Source: Ruegeria arenilitoris
Lineage (GTDB): Bacteria; Pseudomonadota; Alphaproteobacteria; Rhodobacterales; Rhodobacteraceae
Assembly: GCF_013035425.1 (NCBI RefSeq)
Contig: NZ_WQHX01000001.1
Location: forward strand, 806,001 to 870,000
Direction of reading: 5' to 3'
DNA length: 64,000 nt
The position numbers and the translations under genes are program-made. Below are positions 63,754 through 64,000 of this stretch, piece by piece. The first letter of the stretch is position 1; every line of letters starts with the position of its first letter. The notes under the pieces are model-generated. The model did not search any database. It was not told the DNA's origin and was given only the letters and a program-made list of their open reading frames with translations.

Positions 63754-63865
63754 ACGTACTGTTATGACAACTCCGTAGACTTAGCGGCCATGGACACGTC
63801 GTCTCGTACCGGTGCGTTGTGAGGTGCAATAGGCTTGAGCGATAGATGCGGGGTAGAAGGTCAGG

Positions 63866-63886
63866 TTTGGGCTCGGTGCGGTCGTT
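63866..63886 (+). repeat. Dispersed intergenic repeat copy
   Basis: TTTGGGCTCGGTGCGGTCGT plus T. The companion word AAGCCGTCGTTCGCTGC follows at 63921-63937, as it precedes the copy at 58905. The last 247 bases of the window hold only such repeat material. Confidence 0.6.
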
Positions 63887-64000
63887 GGCCGAAAAATCGC
63901 AAATGACCACTATGCGGACAAAGCCGTCGTTCGCTGCTGAGCGGAGCTGGGATGCAGCCTGAGCGTCTGTTCGGCGGACAAAGCAGCCAGTGAGCTCTGG

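Noticed and set aside
1-64000. CRISPR array, rRNA, replication origin or integrase gene
   Set aside because: None seen on either strand; the repeats found are dispersed and not regularly spaced.

Overview
The window reads as chromosome of a marine Roseobacter-type alphaproteobacterium (Rhodobacteraceae). The base for this is an alphaproteobacterial soxSR-VWXYZABCDEF thiosulfate-oxidation cluster, an ALAS-type hemA, both TRAP and TTT solute transporters, many Tat signals, and moderate GC with Roseobacter-like gene order. This is inference from gene content; no 16S or other marker gene is present. No tRNA, rRNA or CRISPR array was found.

Layout. 0-17.6 kb is a mixed region of single genes and small operons: a nonsense-interrupted HlyD efflux subunit, an AraC regulator, GltS, a nucleotidyl cyclase fused to a GFA domain, a 2-keto-4-pentenoate hydratase-like enzyme, a LysR-controlled monooxygenase/dehydrogenase/glyoxalase operon, an L,D-transpeptidase-like protein, a beta-lactamase-fold hydrolase, a broken P-loop kinase, HtpX, and a nitroreductase-MarR-FUSC operon behind a palindromic operator. 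17.9-27.1 kb is a GntR-controlled catabolic locus: two divergent operons with an IMDH-family dehydrogenase, a Gfo/Idh oxidoreductase, a TTT transporter, an ABM protein, an MBL lactonase-like enzyme, OtnK and OtnC. It probably imports a C4 sugar acid or its lactone and degrades it.

27.1-42.8 kb is the sulfur region. soxT-soxR-soxS run leftward; soxV-W-X-Y-Z-A-B-C-D-E-F, a DUF302 protein and hemA run rightward; two MBL-fold proteins face them. Together they encode thiosulfate uptake, a persulfide-sensing repressor, thiol delivery, the periplasmic Sox enzymes, a flavocytochrome and heme supply. Three sites with a shared ATTCAAAAT core lie where a SoxR/SqrR-type repressor should bind, and a strong hairpin separates soxA from soxB. 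42.8-45.5 kb holds a VOC protein, a GST, an aldo/keto reductase and a gene remnant. 45.8-53.4 kb is an IclR-linked TRAP locus with an amidase, a tiny membrane protein and two dehydrogenases.

53.6-64 kb is accessory and decayed: an IS6-family element with a frameshifted transposase, a HAMP adenylate cyclase, a tannase-family esterase, an MBL hydrolase with a terminal frameshift, a methyltransferase, an IS3-family remnant, an NTF2 fragment and a secreted protein of unknown role. A short intergenic repeat with core TTTGGGCTCG recurs through this part and sits beside the IS6 element.

Across the window at least eight genes are interrupted or truncated, two of them by a single in-frame TAG. Either the accessory parts are under relaxed selection or a few assembly errors are present; the sequence alone does not separate these.
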